Of a stretch of DNA of 64,000 nt, positions 31,212 through 39,089 are shown piece by piece (positions within the stretch are counted from its first letter, which is position 1; each line of letters starts with the position of its first letter). Both the position numbers and the translations under genes were made by a program. This DNA is from Thiohalobacter thiocyanaticus (GTDB lineage Bacteria; Pseudomonadota; Gammaproteobacteria; Thiohalobacterales; Thiohalobacteraceae). The notes under the pieces were generated by a model, which worked only from the letters and a program-made list of their open reading frames with translations, was not told where the DNA came from and ran no database searches. The stretch lies in assembly GCF_003932505.1 (NCBI RefSeq), contig NZ_QZMU01000001.1:1116001-1180000 (forward strand). The letters are read 5' to 3'.

Positions 31212-31715
31212 TCAGCCCGCCCTGCCGCCGGCCAGCAGGATCATCACCACCGGCAGGGCAATCCCCAGCGCAGCCCCGAAGGGCACTGTCCGGCGCGCCC
31301 GTCCCGTGCCCTCCCCGCCCGTCAGCCAGCCTTCCGGGCAGAGCCCGTGCAGATAGGGCAGGTCGCGGACGAAACGGCAGGTCAGCAACACCGCCAGCGC
31401 CAGTATCGCCGCCAGGGCAAAGGCGGCAATGAAATGGACCAGGCCGGTGAGCATGGCCATGGCCGCGGCCAGCTTGACATCGCCGGCGCCGAGCTGGCCC
31501 AGGGCATAGCCCGGCAGGGTCAGCAGTAAAGCCAGTCCCAGCCCCTGCCAGGCCGATGCCGGCGCCATGCCCAGCAGACTGGCACCGCTGGCCAGCACCA
31601 CCAGCACGCCCACGGCCAAGCCACCCAGGGTCAGCAGATTGGGCAGGCGGCGCCAGCGCAGATCGAAACCCGCCGCCACCAGCGCCCACAGGCCCAGCCC
31701 CAGGGCTTCAGGCAT
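31212..31715 (-). CDS. tadV: Prepilin peptidase TadV/CpaA (A24 family)
   Basis: TadV is the aspartic membrane peptidase that processes the Flp prepilin and TadE-type pseudopilins. The 167-residue protein has the two conserved Asp sites, AGFDLRWRRLPNLLTLGG and GAGDVKLAAAMAMLTGL, set in about four membrane helices. Length matches the short, single-domain Tad peptidases. It lies just downstream of the flp pilin gene. Confidence 0.9.
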   Translation of the reverse strand: MPEALGLGLWALVAAGFDLRWRRLPNLLTLGGLAVGVLVVLASGASLLGMAPASAWQGLGLALLLTLPGYALGQLGAGDVKLAAAMAMLTGLVHFIAAFALAAILALAVLLTCRFVRDLPYLHGLCPEGWLTGGEGTGRARRTVPFGAALGIALPVVMILLAGGRAG

Positions 31716-31732
31716 GGTCGATCACCCCGGAA

Positions 31733-31927
31733 TCAGGGCGTCGTCGCACCTTCCAGGGCGGTCTTGATATCGGTGAAGATAGCGGTCACCGCCGTGCGGA
31801 TCGGCGTGACGAACGCCACCAGCGCAACCGCGACCATGGCCGCGATCAGCACGTACTCGATGGCGCTGGCGCCTTCCTCGTCACGGATGAAACTCACGAC
31901 TGCCCGTTTTACTCCCTGCATGTCCAT
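31733..31927 (-). CDS. flp: Flp/Fap type IVb pilin
   Basis: This is the major Flp pilin subunit. From the ATG at 31927 (GAGGAGG about 8 bases upstream) the 64-residue prepilin reads MDMQGVKRAVVSFIRDEEGA. The class IVb motif EEGASAIEYVLIAAMVAVAL follows, with cleavage after Gly and the Glu-Tyr pair at +4/+5. A short polar tail ends the protein. An in-frame upstream ATG would add 14 residues without a ribosome-binding site, so I rejected it. It heads the Tad locus, whose main promoter probably lies in 31928-32017. Confidence 0.93.
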   Translation of the reverse strand: MDMQGVKRAVVSFIRDEEGASAIEYVLIAAMVAVALVAFVTPIRTAVTAIFTDIKTALEGATTP

Positions 31928-32017
31928 CGTTCGGCCTCCTCTATATGATTTGTCGGGGGTAAGCTGCAATTGTTATCGGCTTGACACAAAAACTACTTGA
32001 GCAAAAAAACTCTATTT

Positions 32018-33136
32018 TCATGTGGTTAAAATGGACTTCCAGCAGACCTGATCCCGGCCGGCTTCCTTGGCCCGATAGAGGGCGTCATCCGCCGCGCGAA
32101 CCAGATCATCCGGATTGTCCCGGGAATGCGGGATGCAGGTGGCCCCGCCCAGGCTGATGGTGACATGTCCGGCTTCATTCCTTTCATGCACCAGGCCGAG
32201 CCCGGCCACCGCCTCGCGCATCTGCTCGGCATAGCGGGCGGCCTCGTCGCCCGTCATCTGATACAGCACCACCACGAACTCCTCCCCGCCATAGCGGGCC
32301 ACCAGATCGCCCGAGCGACGCATGCAGCGCCCCAGGGCATTGGCAACCTCACGCAGACAGGTATCGCCCTCCTGATGCCCGTAGTGATCGTTGTATTTCT
32401 TGAAGTTGTCGATGTCGATCAGGATGACCGAAAGGGGCAGACTGGCACGTGCCGCCCGGTTCCATTCGTCCCTGTAGGTCTCGTCGAAGGTCCGGCGGTT
32501 GGCCAGCTGGGTAAGTCCGTCGACGCTGGCCAGACTCTGGTAACCGAAATACTTGTGCAGCGACTCCATCAGGCCGTGGTGCATGGTCCAGGCCGTGATG
32601 GCCAGGGTGCCGGAGAAGATCACCAGCATGAGTGCCATCAGATAACCTACGGAATCACTGCCGAGCAGCAGCACAAGTATCATCGGCACGAGCACACACG
32701 ACAGATACAGCAGATAGGTTGCCGGCGCCGCGATGTACAGCGGCAGGGCACCTGCACTGGTGATGCTCAGCATGAAGATCAGAAACAGCTGATAGGGTTC
32801 GGTCAGGGCGGGATGGAGAAACAGCGCCGTGGAACCCCAGACCAGGCCGTTGATCGCCGTCAGGGACAGCATCATCAACGACTGGTTGCCGCCTGCCAGG
32901 CCACCGCGAACATTGCGTCGATGCGCGTGGGCGTATGCCAGCCGGGCCCCGGAAGCGGCCACCACCGTCGCCAGCCACAGCAGCAGGCGTATGTGGTCCG
33001 TGATCGACCACAGGAACAGCGTCAGGATCAGCGCATTGGTCAGATTGGCCAGGAAGCCGATACCGGCGTAGCGATGCAACTGCGCCAGCTGCTGGGCCGA
33101 GACATTATGGGGATTGATCACCGCAAGCATGGCCAT
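32018..33136 (-). CDS. Membrane-bound diguanylate cyclase (GGEEF)
   Basis: This enzyme makes c-di-GMP, a signal that usually promotes biofilm. The 372-residue protein has an N-terminal membrane sensor region of about six helices (residues 25-200; ALILTLFLWSI; LLLWLATVVAASGARLAYAH; LMALMLVIFSGTLAITAW). A GGDEF domain follows with the active site YGGEEFVVVLY. The autoinhibitory I-site RSGD lies five residues before it (MRRSGDLVARYGGEEF), and the metal region VILIDIDNFKKYNDHYGHQ is intact. It is divergent from the histidine kinase at 33621; a perfect CRP-type site lies 137 bases upstream of its start. Confidence 0.92.
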   Translation of the reverse strand: MAMLAVINPHNVSAQQLAQLHRYAGIGFLANLTNALILTLFLWSITDHIRLLLWLATVVAASGARLAYAHAHRRNVRGGLAGGNQSLMMLSLTAINGLVWGSTALFLHPALTEPYQLFLIFMLSITSAGALPLYIAAPATYLLYLSCVLVPMILVLLLGSDSVGYLMALMLVIFSGTLAITAWTMHHGLMESLHKYFGYQSLASVDGLTQLANRRTFDETYRDEWNRAARASLPLSVILIDIDNFKKYNDHYGHQEGDTCLREVANALGRCMRRSGDLVARYGGEEFVVVLYQMTGDEAARYAEQMREAVAGLGLVHERNEAGHVTISLGGATCIPHSRDNPDDLVRAADDALYRAKEAGRDQVCWKSILTT

Positions 33137-33272
33137 TCCGCCATTGGCGGCCCCATAGCGGCGGGATCATCCGGACACCGACAAACAGACATGGTATCTA
33201 CCTCCTGTACCGCAGGGTTGCGGCCCGCACTACCAGACTCTTTAACCATTGCCTGTACAGCGGGCATTCTGG

Positions 33273-33288
33273 TGTGAACCGGCTCACA
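33273..33288. promoter_or_regulatory. CRP/Vfr-type operator
   Basis: TGTGA-ACCGGC-TCACA is the exact consensus half-site pair with 6-base spacing of the CRP family. It sits between the diguanylate cyclase (start 33136) and the histidine kinase (start 33621). Which gene it controls cannot be told from sequence. Confidence 0.6.
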
Positions 33289-33348
33289 CGACGTGGTCAG
33301 AACATCGCCTCCTAATTTCATCATCGTCCAGAAAACCGTGGGTGTAAA

Positions 33349-33363
33349 GTCTGACTGTCAGAC
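33349..33363. promoter_or_regulatory. GTCTGAC-T-GTCAGAC palindrome
   Basis: A perfect 7+1+7 palindrome, followed six bases later by CTGACAG (33369-33375). The shape suits a dimeric regulator, possibly the NarL/LuxR-type regulator encoded at 35858; that pairing is only a guess. Confidence 0.4.
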
Positions 33364-33620
33364 ATACACTGACAGAACAGTAAGTTATGCAGGGTTTATA
33401 CAGATTTATCCCGGGCCTGCCGATAAGCGGTGACAGGCAATACGGTCTTTATCCCTGTCGGTATCCGCGATTGACGGAAATCCCTGTCAGAAGTTGACTG
33501 ACTGCGGTGTCAACGGAAACTTTATAGAATCAGGTAAAGTCCGTCGGATACACGAGACTCACAGACCATGACCGTCCCTGGCACAGAATTCGACGGGTGT
33601 AATTCTGGAGACGCCGTCCC

Positions 33621-34265
33621 ATGGAGACCCTGATCGCCGACCGCCGATTCCAGACCGGAACCAACGCCCCGGACTTCGACGAGGGCACTGCGGCCGCACC
33701 TCCGGTGACCGGCTCGGAGTTGTTCCGCCACAGCGAACGGCTCAAGCAGGCCCAGGCCCGGCTGCTGATGGACGGTACCCAGCTGGCGGCCCTGCTGTCG
33801 CTACTGGCCGCTCCCCTGGTCGCCTATCTCCTCAGCGGCAGTGTCGGACGGCATCCCGCACTGATATGGTGTGCCGCGGTGGCCGGGATAGCGGTATTCC
33901 GCCTGGCCTCCCTGGTCCGCCACCGACGCCGCAGCAATGCCGGCCATCCCGACCTGCACCGCATCCGCATCTCACTGCTGGTCTGGAACGGCCTGAGCGG
34001 ACTTGCCTGGGGCAGCGCGGCGTTTCTGGTCTATCCGCCCGATTCCCTGCCCCAGCAGATACTCCTGCTGCTGGTGCTGGCCGGCGCTGTCGCCATCGCC
34101 GTGACCGTCCATTCCGGCATGCTGAATGCCGTGCTGATATTCTCCGTCCCGGCCATCCTGCCCATGATCGTCCGTCTGATCAGCGAGGACAGCGTCACCC
34201 ACGACCAGCTGGCGGTGCTGGCGGGCCTGTTCCTGTTCGCCATTCTGCTGATTGCCCCACCATAG
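33621..34265 (+). CDS. Membrane sensor segment, probably the N-terminus of the histidine kinase
   Basis: The 214-residue product has a polar head and about six hydrophobic helices (LAALLSLLAAPLVAYLL; ALIWCAAVAGIAVFRLASLV; LLLLVLAGAVAIAVTV; NAVLIFSVPAILPMIVRLI; LAVLAGLFLFAILLIA). It resembles the sensor part of the neighbouring cyclase. It has no output domain and stops at LLIAPP, where sensor kinases normally continue. The next frame (34272) lacks a membrane part, and linker residues such as NTEARLRQERD appear in a third frame near 34390-34425. I infer one gene split by indels between about 34240 and 34430. Confidence 0.75.
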   Translation: METLIADRRFQTGTNAPDFDEGTAAAPPVTGSELFRHSERLKQAQARLLMDGTQLAALLSLLAAPLVAYLLSGSVGRHPALIWCAAVAGIAVFRLASLVRHRRRSNAGHPDLHRIRISLLVWNGLSGLAWGSAAFLVYPPDSLPQQILLLLVLAGAVAIAVTVHSGMLNAVLIFSVPAILPMIVRLISEDSVTHDQLAVLAGLFLFAILLIAPP

Positions 34266-34271
34266 CCATGA

Positions 34272-35861
34272 ATGACCTTAGGGCATCCGGTGGGCGTAGT
34301 TTTTTCAACCACAGCCATGATCGATCACTGCGCGAGGCAAGCGGCAACGGACAATCTACCAGAAGTGCGCCGGGTCGCATCCGCGCAATACCGAGGCCCG
34401 GCTGCGTCAGGAGCGCGATTCATCGCCGGTGTGCTGGATACCGAAAACGCCATCGTGATGGTCATGGATCTGGATGGCATCATTCTGCGCTTCAACCGTG
34501 CCGGCGAGGCCGCCACCGGCTTCCACGCCCACGAACTCATTGGAAAGCCCCTGTGGGATACCCTGCTGCCGAAAGATCAGGCCGCCGGATTCCGGTGGGA
34601 TTTCACTGCCGTGCTCCAGGGTGAGTTTCCGCGTGAAACCGAGGTCCAGTGGCACGCCAGGGACGGGGAACGCCGTCTGCTGCAGCTTTCCACCACCGCC
34701 ATACTCGGAGACAACGGCAGGTGCAGTCACGTGGTCAGCACCGGTATCGATATCACCGCGCAGCGCCAGGTACAGCAGGCACTGGCCTTCACCCAGGAGA
34801 ATTTCCGTTTCCTGGTCGAGGGCGTAACCGACTACGCCATCTTCATGCTGGATCAGGACGGCACCATCATCAGCTGGAATCCGGGCGCCGAGCGCATCAG
34901 CGGTTACAGCGAGGCAAAGGTCATCGGCCGGCATTTCGGTGAGATCCTCCAGGCCGAGGAACAGGCTGGCCTGCAACCCGGGACCATGCTGCGCATTGCC
35001 GGCACGGATGACTATTATCAGCGCGAAGGCTGGTTTGTGCGCGGCGACGGCAGCCGCTTCTGGGCCATACTGGCCATCAATCCGGTCCGCGATGACAACC
35101 GGCGGCTGCGCGGCTATTCCATCATCATCAACGACATCAGCGAGCGCAAGCAGGCCGAAACCGAACTGGCGCGCTCACGGGAATCGCTGCAGGCCCTGTC
35201 CCGGCATCTGCAGACGGTACGCGAGGAGGAAAAGGCCAGCCTCGCCCGCGAGCTGCACGACGAGCTGGGCAGCCTGCTGACCTCGCTAAAAATCGAGCTC
35301 TCGGCGCTGCAGCAGCAACTCCCCGGACAGGAACAGGCCCGCTCCGACATCGACCGGATCAACGATTGCGTCCAGGAGGCCATCGCCACCACCAGGCGCA
35401 TATCCACCAGCCTGCGCCCCCCCATACTGGACAACCTCGGCCTGCTGCCCGCCGTCGAATGGCAACTGGAGCAGCTCAAGCAGCGCGTCGGGATCGAATA
35501 CGACCTGCATTGCGACGGTGACGCCGCCGGCCTGAACCAGGATCAGACCATCGCGCTGTTCCGCATCCTCCAGGAGGGGCTTACCAACATCACCCGCCAT
35601 GCCGAAGCCCACCGGGTCAGCGTGGTCCTGATCATCGATGCGCAACAGGCGGCACTCGACGTGATCGACGACGGGATCGGCTTCGATTTCGAGGACAAAT
35701 CCTCCGGCGGGTCCTATGGTTTGTACAGCATGCAGGAGCGCGCCCGGGCGCTCGGCGGCAGTCTGGATATCATGAGCCGGGCCGGCGAGGGTACGCGGCT
35801 GCGGGTACGCATCCCCGTTGCCCTGTCTGGCGCACAACAACAAGAGGAGCCAACACCATGA
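34272..35861 (+). CDS. PAS-PAS histidine kinase, NarL type
   Basis: The 529-residue frame carries two PAS domains (about 55-165: ENAIVMVMDLDGIILRFNRA; about 175-300: VTDYAIFMLDQDGTIISWNP), both followed by PAC-like regions. Then come a HisKA_3 dimerisation domain with the phospho-acceptor His (SLARELHDELGSLLTSLKIE) and an HATPase domain (ILQEGLTNITRHAEAHRVSV; DDGIGFDF; YGLYSMQERARALGG). The first ~50 residues are probably not genuine; two offsetting indels seem to hide the linker to the upstream membrane segment. It overlaps the response-regulator gene by four bases (ATGA), so the two are a cognate pair. Confidence 0.88.
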   Translation: MTLGHPVGVVFSTTAMIDHCARQAATDNLPEVRRVASAQYRGPAASGARFIAGVLDTENAIVMVMDLDGIILRFNRAGEAATGFHAHELIGKPLWDTLLPKDQAAGFRWDFTAVLQGEFPRETEVQWHARDGERRLLQLSTTAILGDNGRCSHVVSTGIDITAQRQVQQALAFTQENFRFLVEGVTDYAIFMLDQDGTIISWNPGAERISGYSEAKVIGRHFGEILQAEEQAGLQPGTMLRIAGTDDYYQREGWFVRGDGSRFWAILAINPVRDDNRRLRGYSIIINDISERKQAETELARSRESLQALSRHLQTVREEEKASLARELHDELGSLLTSLKIELSALQQQLPGQEQARSDIDRINDCVQEAIATTRRISTSLRPPILDNLGLLPAVEWQLEQLKQRVGIEYDLHCDGDAAGLNQDQTIALFRILQEGLTNITRHAEAHRVSVVLIIDAQQAALDVIDDGIGFDFEDKSSGGSYGLYSMQERARALGGSLDIMSRAGEGTRLRVRIPVALSGAQQQEEPTP

Positions 35862-36490
35862 TCAGTGTTCTTATTGCCGATGACCATCCGGTCGTTCGGG
35901 CCGGCATGCGCCAGATCATCGATGCCGATGACCAGACCAGCGTGATCGCCGAGGCAGGTTCAGGGGAAGAGGTCCTGGAAGCCACCGTCAGATCGCCCTT
36001 CGACGTCCTGCTGCTGGACATCTCCATGCCCGGCCCGAGCGGTGTGGATCTGCTGCAGCGGCTGCGCGCGGCGCGCTGCCAAGCGGCGATACTCTTCATG
36101 AGCATGTACCCGGAGGATCAGTTCGCCGTGCGGCTGCTCAAATCCGGCGCCTCCGGCTATCTGACCAAGGAGAGCGCGCCCGATCAGCTGGTCGCCGCCA
36201 TCCACAAGGTGGCCCGCGGCGGGCGCTTCATCAGCGCCTCCCTGGCCGAGATCCTGGCCGACACCCTGACCTCCGACGAGGACCGGCCGGCGCACGAGAC
36301 CCTGTCCAACCGCGAATACCAGGTGTTCCAGATGCTGGCCTCGGGCAAGAGCGTGTCGGAGACGGCCAGGGAGCTCAACATCAGCGTCAAGACGGTGAGC
36401 ACCTACCGCACCCGCATCCTGGAGAAGATGAACATGAGCAAGAACGCCGAGTTCACCTACTACGCCATCAAGAACGGGCTGATTGACTGA
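35858..36490 (+). CDS. NarL/FixJ-family response regulator
   Basis: The 210-residue regulator has a receiver domain (MISVLIADDHPVVRAGMRQI; phospho-acceptor Asp54 in DVLLLDISMPGPSGVDLL; conserved Lys in GYLTKESAP). It also has a C-terminal LuxR-type helix-turn-helix (ETLSNREYQVFQMLASGKSV then SETARELNISVKTVSTYRTR). It is translationally coupled to the kinase at 34272. Targets are unknown; the palindrome at 33349 in the same control region is a candidate. Nothing odd is seen. Confidence 0.93.
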   Translation: MISVLIADDHPVVRAGMRQIIDADDQTSVIAEAGSGEEVLEATVRSPFDVLLLDISMPGPSGVDLLQRLRAARCQAAILFMSMYPEDQFAVRLLKSGASGYLTKESAPDQLVAAIHKVARGGRFISASLAEILADTLTSDEDRPAHETLSNREYQVFQMLASGKSVSETARELNISVKTVSTYRTRILEKMNMSKNAEFTYYAIKNGLID

Positions 36491-36539
36491 CAAGGGAACA
36501 GGCAGGAATGGCACTCACAAAAGCCGGACCTCAGTCTAT

Positions 36540-36679
36540 CCGTCATCCCCGCGCAGGCGGGACAAAAGCGCGGAGCGTGTTGAACGCCCGCAGGGCGGCC
36601 CGTAGGGCGAGCGCAGCGAGTAATCCAGTGCCCGGCCGTACCAGCAAACGCTGGATTCCCGCCTGCGCGGGAATGACGG
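36540..36679. repeat. GTCATCCC-type palindrome with extra internal block
   Basis: The outer ends (CGTCATCCCCGCGCAGGCGG and CCGCCTGCGCGGGAATGACG) match the other copies. The centre is about 70 bases longer, carrying a GC-rich GGGCGGCCCGTAGGGCGAGC-type block before AATCCAGT. It looks like a composite or nested insertion. The spacer 36491-36774 holds nothing else recognisable. Confidence 0.75.
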
Positions 36680-36774
36680 GGCTGCTAAAGTCAGCGCCAT
36701 TCGAGATAGGCACAAAGCAGCCCGGGGCGCGAGGATAACCCCGACACTCCGGGCCATTCATCAGCAGCCAATTA

Positions 36775-37680
36775 TTATGCGGCTGCCTCCCTCCTCCGAG
36801 CGACGCCGATCAGCCCCACAAGGCCCGAGCCGAACAGCCAGGCTGCGGCCGGCACCGGAACCGCGCTCAGGCTGGCCTGGGAGTGGCCCAGAACCAGCTC
36901 GCCATTCAGCAGGCCGCCGCTTCCGAGCAGAAAGTCCTCGAACGTCACGGCGATCGCATCGACGCTGATATCGCAGTGACTGGCCGCACAGCTGCCGCCG
37001 GCCTCCCCGTTCACCAGCTGCCGGTTGAGCGTGACGGTGATCCCCGCCGCGGCCAAGACCACCAGGTTGGGGTCGGGCTCTGCCACCAGCATCCCGTCCA
37101 GTCCGAGCCCGATGCCCAGAAGGCTGAGTCCGGCGACATCCAGACTGGCGTTCTCGAGCGTGGTCGTGCCGGTGGCCGTGAAGCCCCCCGGCTCGCCCGT
37201 CACAGTTGCCGTGGAGCTGATCGTTTCCGCCGACAGATCCACCGCAGCGGCGGAAATCAGCCCGAGCAGATTCAGCGTACCCACGGCGAAATCGAGATCG
37301 TGCACCGAAGCGGACGCCTCACTGGTGTGCGGGCCCGGGGAGCCATCCACCGTCGAGGCCGCCGAGGCGTTGAGCAGGCCGGTGGACAGGTCGATGGCGT
37401 AGGTGGAGGCAAAGAGACCCGGCGAGTGGCTCACCTGCTCATTGATGCCGACGACCGAGTCGCTCACGCTGCCCGGCGGTGGCGAGGTCACGGACACCCC
37501 GGCCGGCAGGGGCCCTACATTGAGCGAGAGACTGCCGCTGAAGGCACTCAGGCCGACTTCCAGGGCATGGCCGGAGGCCGACCCACTGCCGACGCTGGCC
37601 GCGTGTACGGGCTGCGTGGCCGCCAGGGCGAGCAGCAGGGTTGCTGCGACTATAACTGACCCATTGCTTGAATTATTCAT
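36775..37680 (-). CDS. Exported surface protein with VPVPA-type C-terminal sorting tail
   Basis: From the ATG at 37680 (GGAG 9 bases upstream) the product has 301 residues. A signal peptide (VIVAATLLLALAATQPVHAA) is followed by a Ser/Gly-rich beta-type body (LEVGLSAFSGSLSLNVGPLP; STYAIDLSTGLLNASAASTV) that resembles choice-of-anchor-P proteins. The end is SAVPVPAAAWLFGSGLVGLI then GVARRREAAA, a tripartite exosortase signal: motif, membrane helix, basic residues. It lacks the FFGxxW/GQV family domain of the next three genes. A sigma-54 promoter with one mismatch lies about 40 bases upstream. Confidence 0.85.
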   Translation of the reverse strand: MNNSSNGSVIVAATLLLALAATQPVHAASVGSGSASGHALEVGLSAFSGSLSLNVGPLPAGVSVTSPPPGSVSDSVVGINEQVSHSPGLFASTYAIDLSTGLLNASAASTVDGSPGPHTSEASASVHDLDFAVGTLNLLGLISAAAVDLSAETISSTATVTGEPGGFTATGTTTLENASLDVAGLSLLGIGLGLDGMLVAEPDPNLVVLAAAGITVTLNRQLVNGEAGGSCAASHCDISVDAIAVTFEDFLLGSGGLLNGELVLGHSQASLSAVPVPAAAWLFGSGLVGLIGVARRREAAA

Positions 37681-37720
37681 GAACACCCACTCCATCTTCA
37701 TATTAGAGAGCCAGGGTTGT

Positions 37721-37736
37721 TGCAACAGCCGCGCCA
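37721..37736 (-). promoter_or_regulatory. Sigma-54 promoter of the VPVPA protein gene
   Basis: On the minus strand it reads TGGCGCGGCTGTTGCA: one mismatch (G for A) to TGGCAC-R-N4-TTGC-W. The -12 element is about 40 bases before the ATG at 37680, a typical distance. Confidence 0.7.
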
Positions 37737-38061
37737 ACACATCCAGGCATGTATCAAAACATGCACTTGCAGAATCCGCCATTCACAGGGCATCGATACT
37801 GAATATTTTCTCGACAGTAACAGTGTCAGTCGTTCAATAACCACTCCTGTAGGGGTTCGTCCCAGGCATCGGACAATGCCGCATTGAATCAACCCGTTAC
37901 TACGCTAACGCTGCACCACAGGTCAATTGAACGGGTGTAAATAAATCTAACTGTACCGGCTGTGGAGGCTGAACCTGCGCCATGCGGCGCGCAATGATGA
38001 CGGATTGATCCGGGACTTTCCGACAGGAAGGGAAAGAGCAGACGGCGGGGGAGCAGATAAC

Positions 38062-38096
38062 AAAATGCCCGGGGAAGAAGGCAACCTTCCCCGGGC
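38062..38096 (-). terminator. Intrinsic terminator of the 38128-38904 gene
   Basis: On the minus strand GCCCGGGGAAG pairs with CTTCCCCGGGC (11 bp) and is followed by ATTTTG. It begins about 30 bases after the stop codon. Confidence 0.85.
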
Positions 38097-38127
38097 GCAC
38101 TTTAAACGGCAGCTATGTTATTAGTCT

Positions 38128-38904
38128 TCAGGCAGCTGCCTTTCTCCTCCGAGCGACCCCTGCAAGGCCCAGCAGCCCCGAGCCGAACAGCCATACGGCG
38201 GCCGGCACCGGTACGGCACTGGGCGGATGCTTCGGAATCTCCAGATGCGGCGGAATGGAGGTGCACAGCAGCTCCCCCAACAGTCCACCCTCGTCAACAC
38301 AGACTTCGACCACGGTGGCGATGCCCGCGAAGTACGGCGTAAAACCGATGAAGGGGCCTTCGGTCATGGCCGTGCCCAGGACGCCATCGTAATCCGCATC
38401 CAGTGACTCGACATCGAAATAGGCCAACTGATTGCTGGCCCAGCCATCCAGGATGCTGTTCACCGGATCGGTGAAATCGAGCGAACTGCTGGGATCCAGC
38501 GCGAAGGAGGCATCAACCGGGATGAGATTCCCGGCCCAGGAAAAATCAATGGCCGAATCGGCGCACATGATATGCGAACCGCAGTAGTCAGGCGCACCGC
38601 CAAAGAGGACATTCTGATACCCGGTAATACTTCCATCCGCTGTCCATTCAGCCCCGAAGAAAGGCTCGTCACCCTGCATACTGGCGCTGCCGGGATAGGG
38701 GCCATTCGGTGCCAGCAGCGGGATTTCTATGTCCATAGCACCCGTGACGCCAGCGGGGGCCTGGACCCTGGCGCCCGTGGGATCGTACATGATGAATTCG
38801 CCATCGAAGTCGAACTTGAGCACTGTCAGCGCGTTGGCACTGCAGGCGATGAACGGCAACGTATAGAGAATATTTTTCAGTTTGTTCGGTTTTAACATCT
38901 TCAT
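38128..38904 (-). CDS. VPVPA-tailed secreted protein, divergent member of the local family
   Basis: A 258-residue product; the ATG at 38904 follows GGAGGG. The signal segment is KNILYTLPFIACSANALTVL. The body shares the family plan: FIMYDPTGARVQ, PFFGAEWTADGSITG, FSWAGNLIPVDASF, DADYDGVLGTAM and EGPFIGFTPYF. It is more distant than the 39090 and 40586 products and has extra Cys residues. The tail SAVPVPAAVWLFGSGLLGLA then GVARRRKAAA is an exosortase-type sorting signal. Unlike the two genes to its right, no sigma-54 motif is visible in the 185-base upstream spacer, which holds a CTGCGGCAAGC/GCTTGCCGCAG stem near 39040-39065. Confidence 0.83.
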   Translation of the reverse strand: MKMLKPNKLKNILYTLPFIACSANALTVLKFDFDGEFIMYDPTGARVQAPAGVTGAMDIEIPLLAPNGPYPGSASMQGDEPFFGAEWTADGSITGYQNVLFGGAPDYCGSHIMCADSAIDFSWAGNLIPVDASFALDPSSSLDFTDPVNSILDGWASNQLAYFDVESLDADYDGVLGTAMTEGPFIGFTPYFAGIATVVEVCVDEGGLLGELLCTSIPPHLEIPKHPPSAVPVPAAVWLFGSGLLGLAGVARRRKAAA

Positions 38905-39089
38905 TATTCATGCCCTCCACAGAGGTTCTGATACCTGCCTCATCCAGGACAAGGCATGATGAATGCATCATCTCTGGTTACTGGGCAGCCAACCGTTACA
39001 CTTCCCTGGTCAGACTCATTCCCTCTAGGCCTTTATGACCTGCGGCAAGCGATGCTTGCCGCAGGCATCCTTCTGGTCAGACGCCGACC

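Larger units (their letters stand above)
33137..33620. other. Divergent control region between the cyclase and histidine kinase genes
   Basis: These 484 bases separate divergent genes. They hold a perfect CRP-type operator (33273-33288), a perfect 15-bp palindrome (33349-33363) and several scattered TGTCAG/CTGACAG half-sites (for example 33369-33375). I see no convincing gene here. A minus-strand frame at 33118-33324 overlaps the cyclase start out of frame. Confidence 0.6.
37681..38127. other. Non-coding spacer with promoter and terminator
   Basis: This 447-base gap contains the sigma-54 site at 37721-37736 for the gene on its left and the terminator at 38062-38096 for the gene on its right. 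I see no gene in the remainder. Confidence 0.7.

Noticed and set aside
33118-33324. 68-codon minus-strand frame upstream of the cyclase
   Set aside because: It overlaps the cyclase start in another frame, spans the CRP-type site and has no recognisable features.
33579-33594. TGGCACAGAATTCGAC before the histidine kinase as a sigma-54 site
   Set aside because: The -24 half is perfect but the -12 half lacks the GC doublet, and it lies only about 30 bases before the start codon.
38881-39089. Sigma-54 promoter search before the 38128-38904 gene
   Set aside because: TGG-containing sites (for example TGGCTGCCCAGTAACC on the minus strand) lack GC at the -12 position, so none was called.
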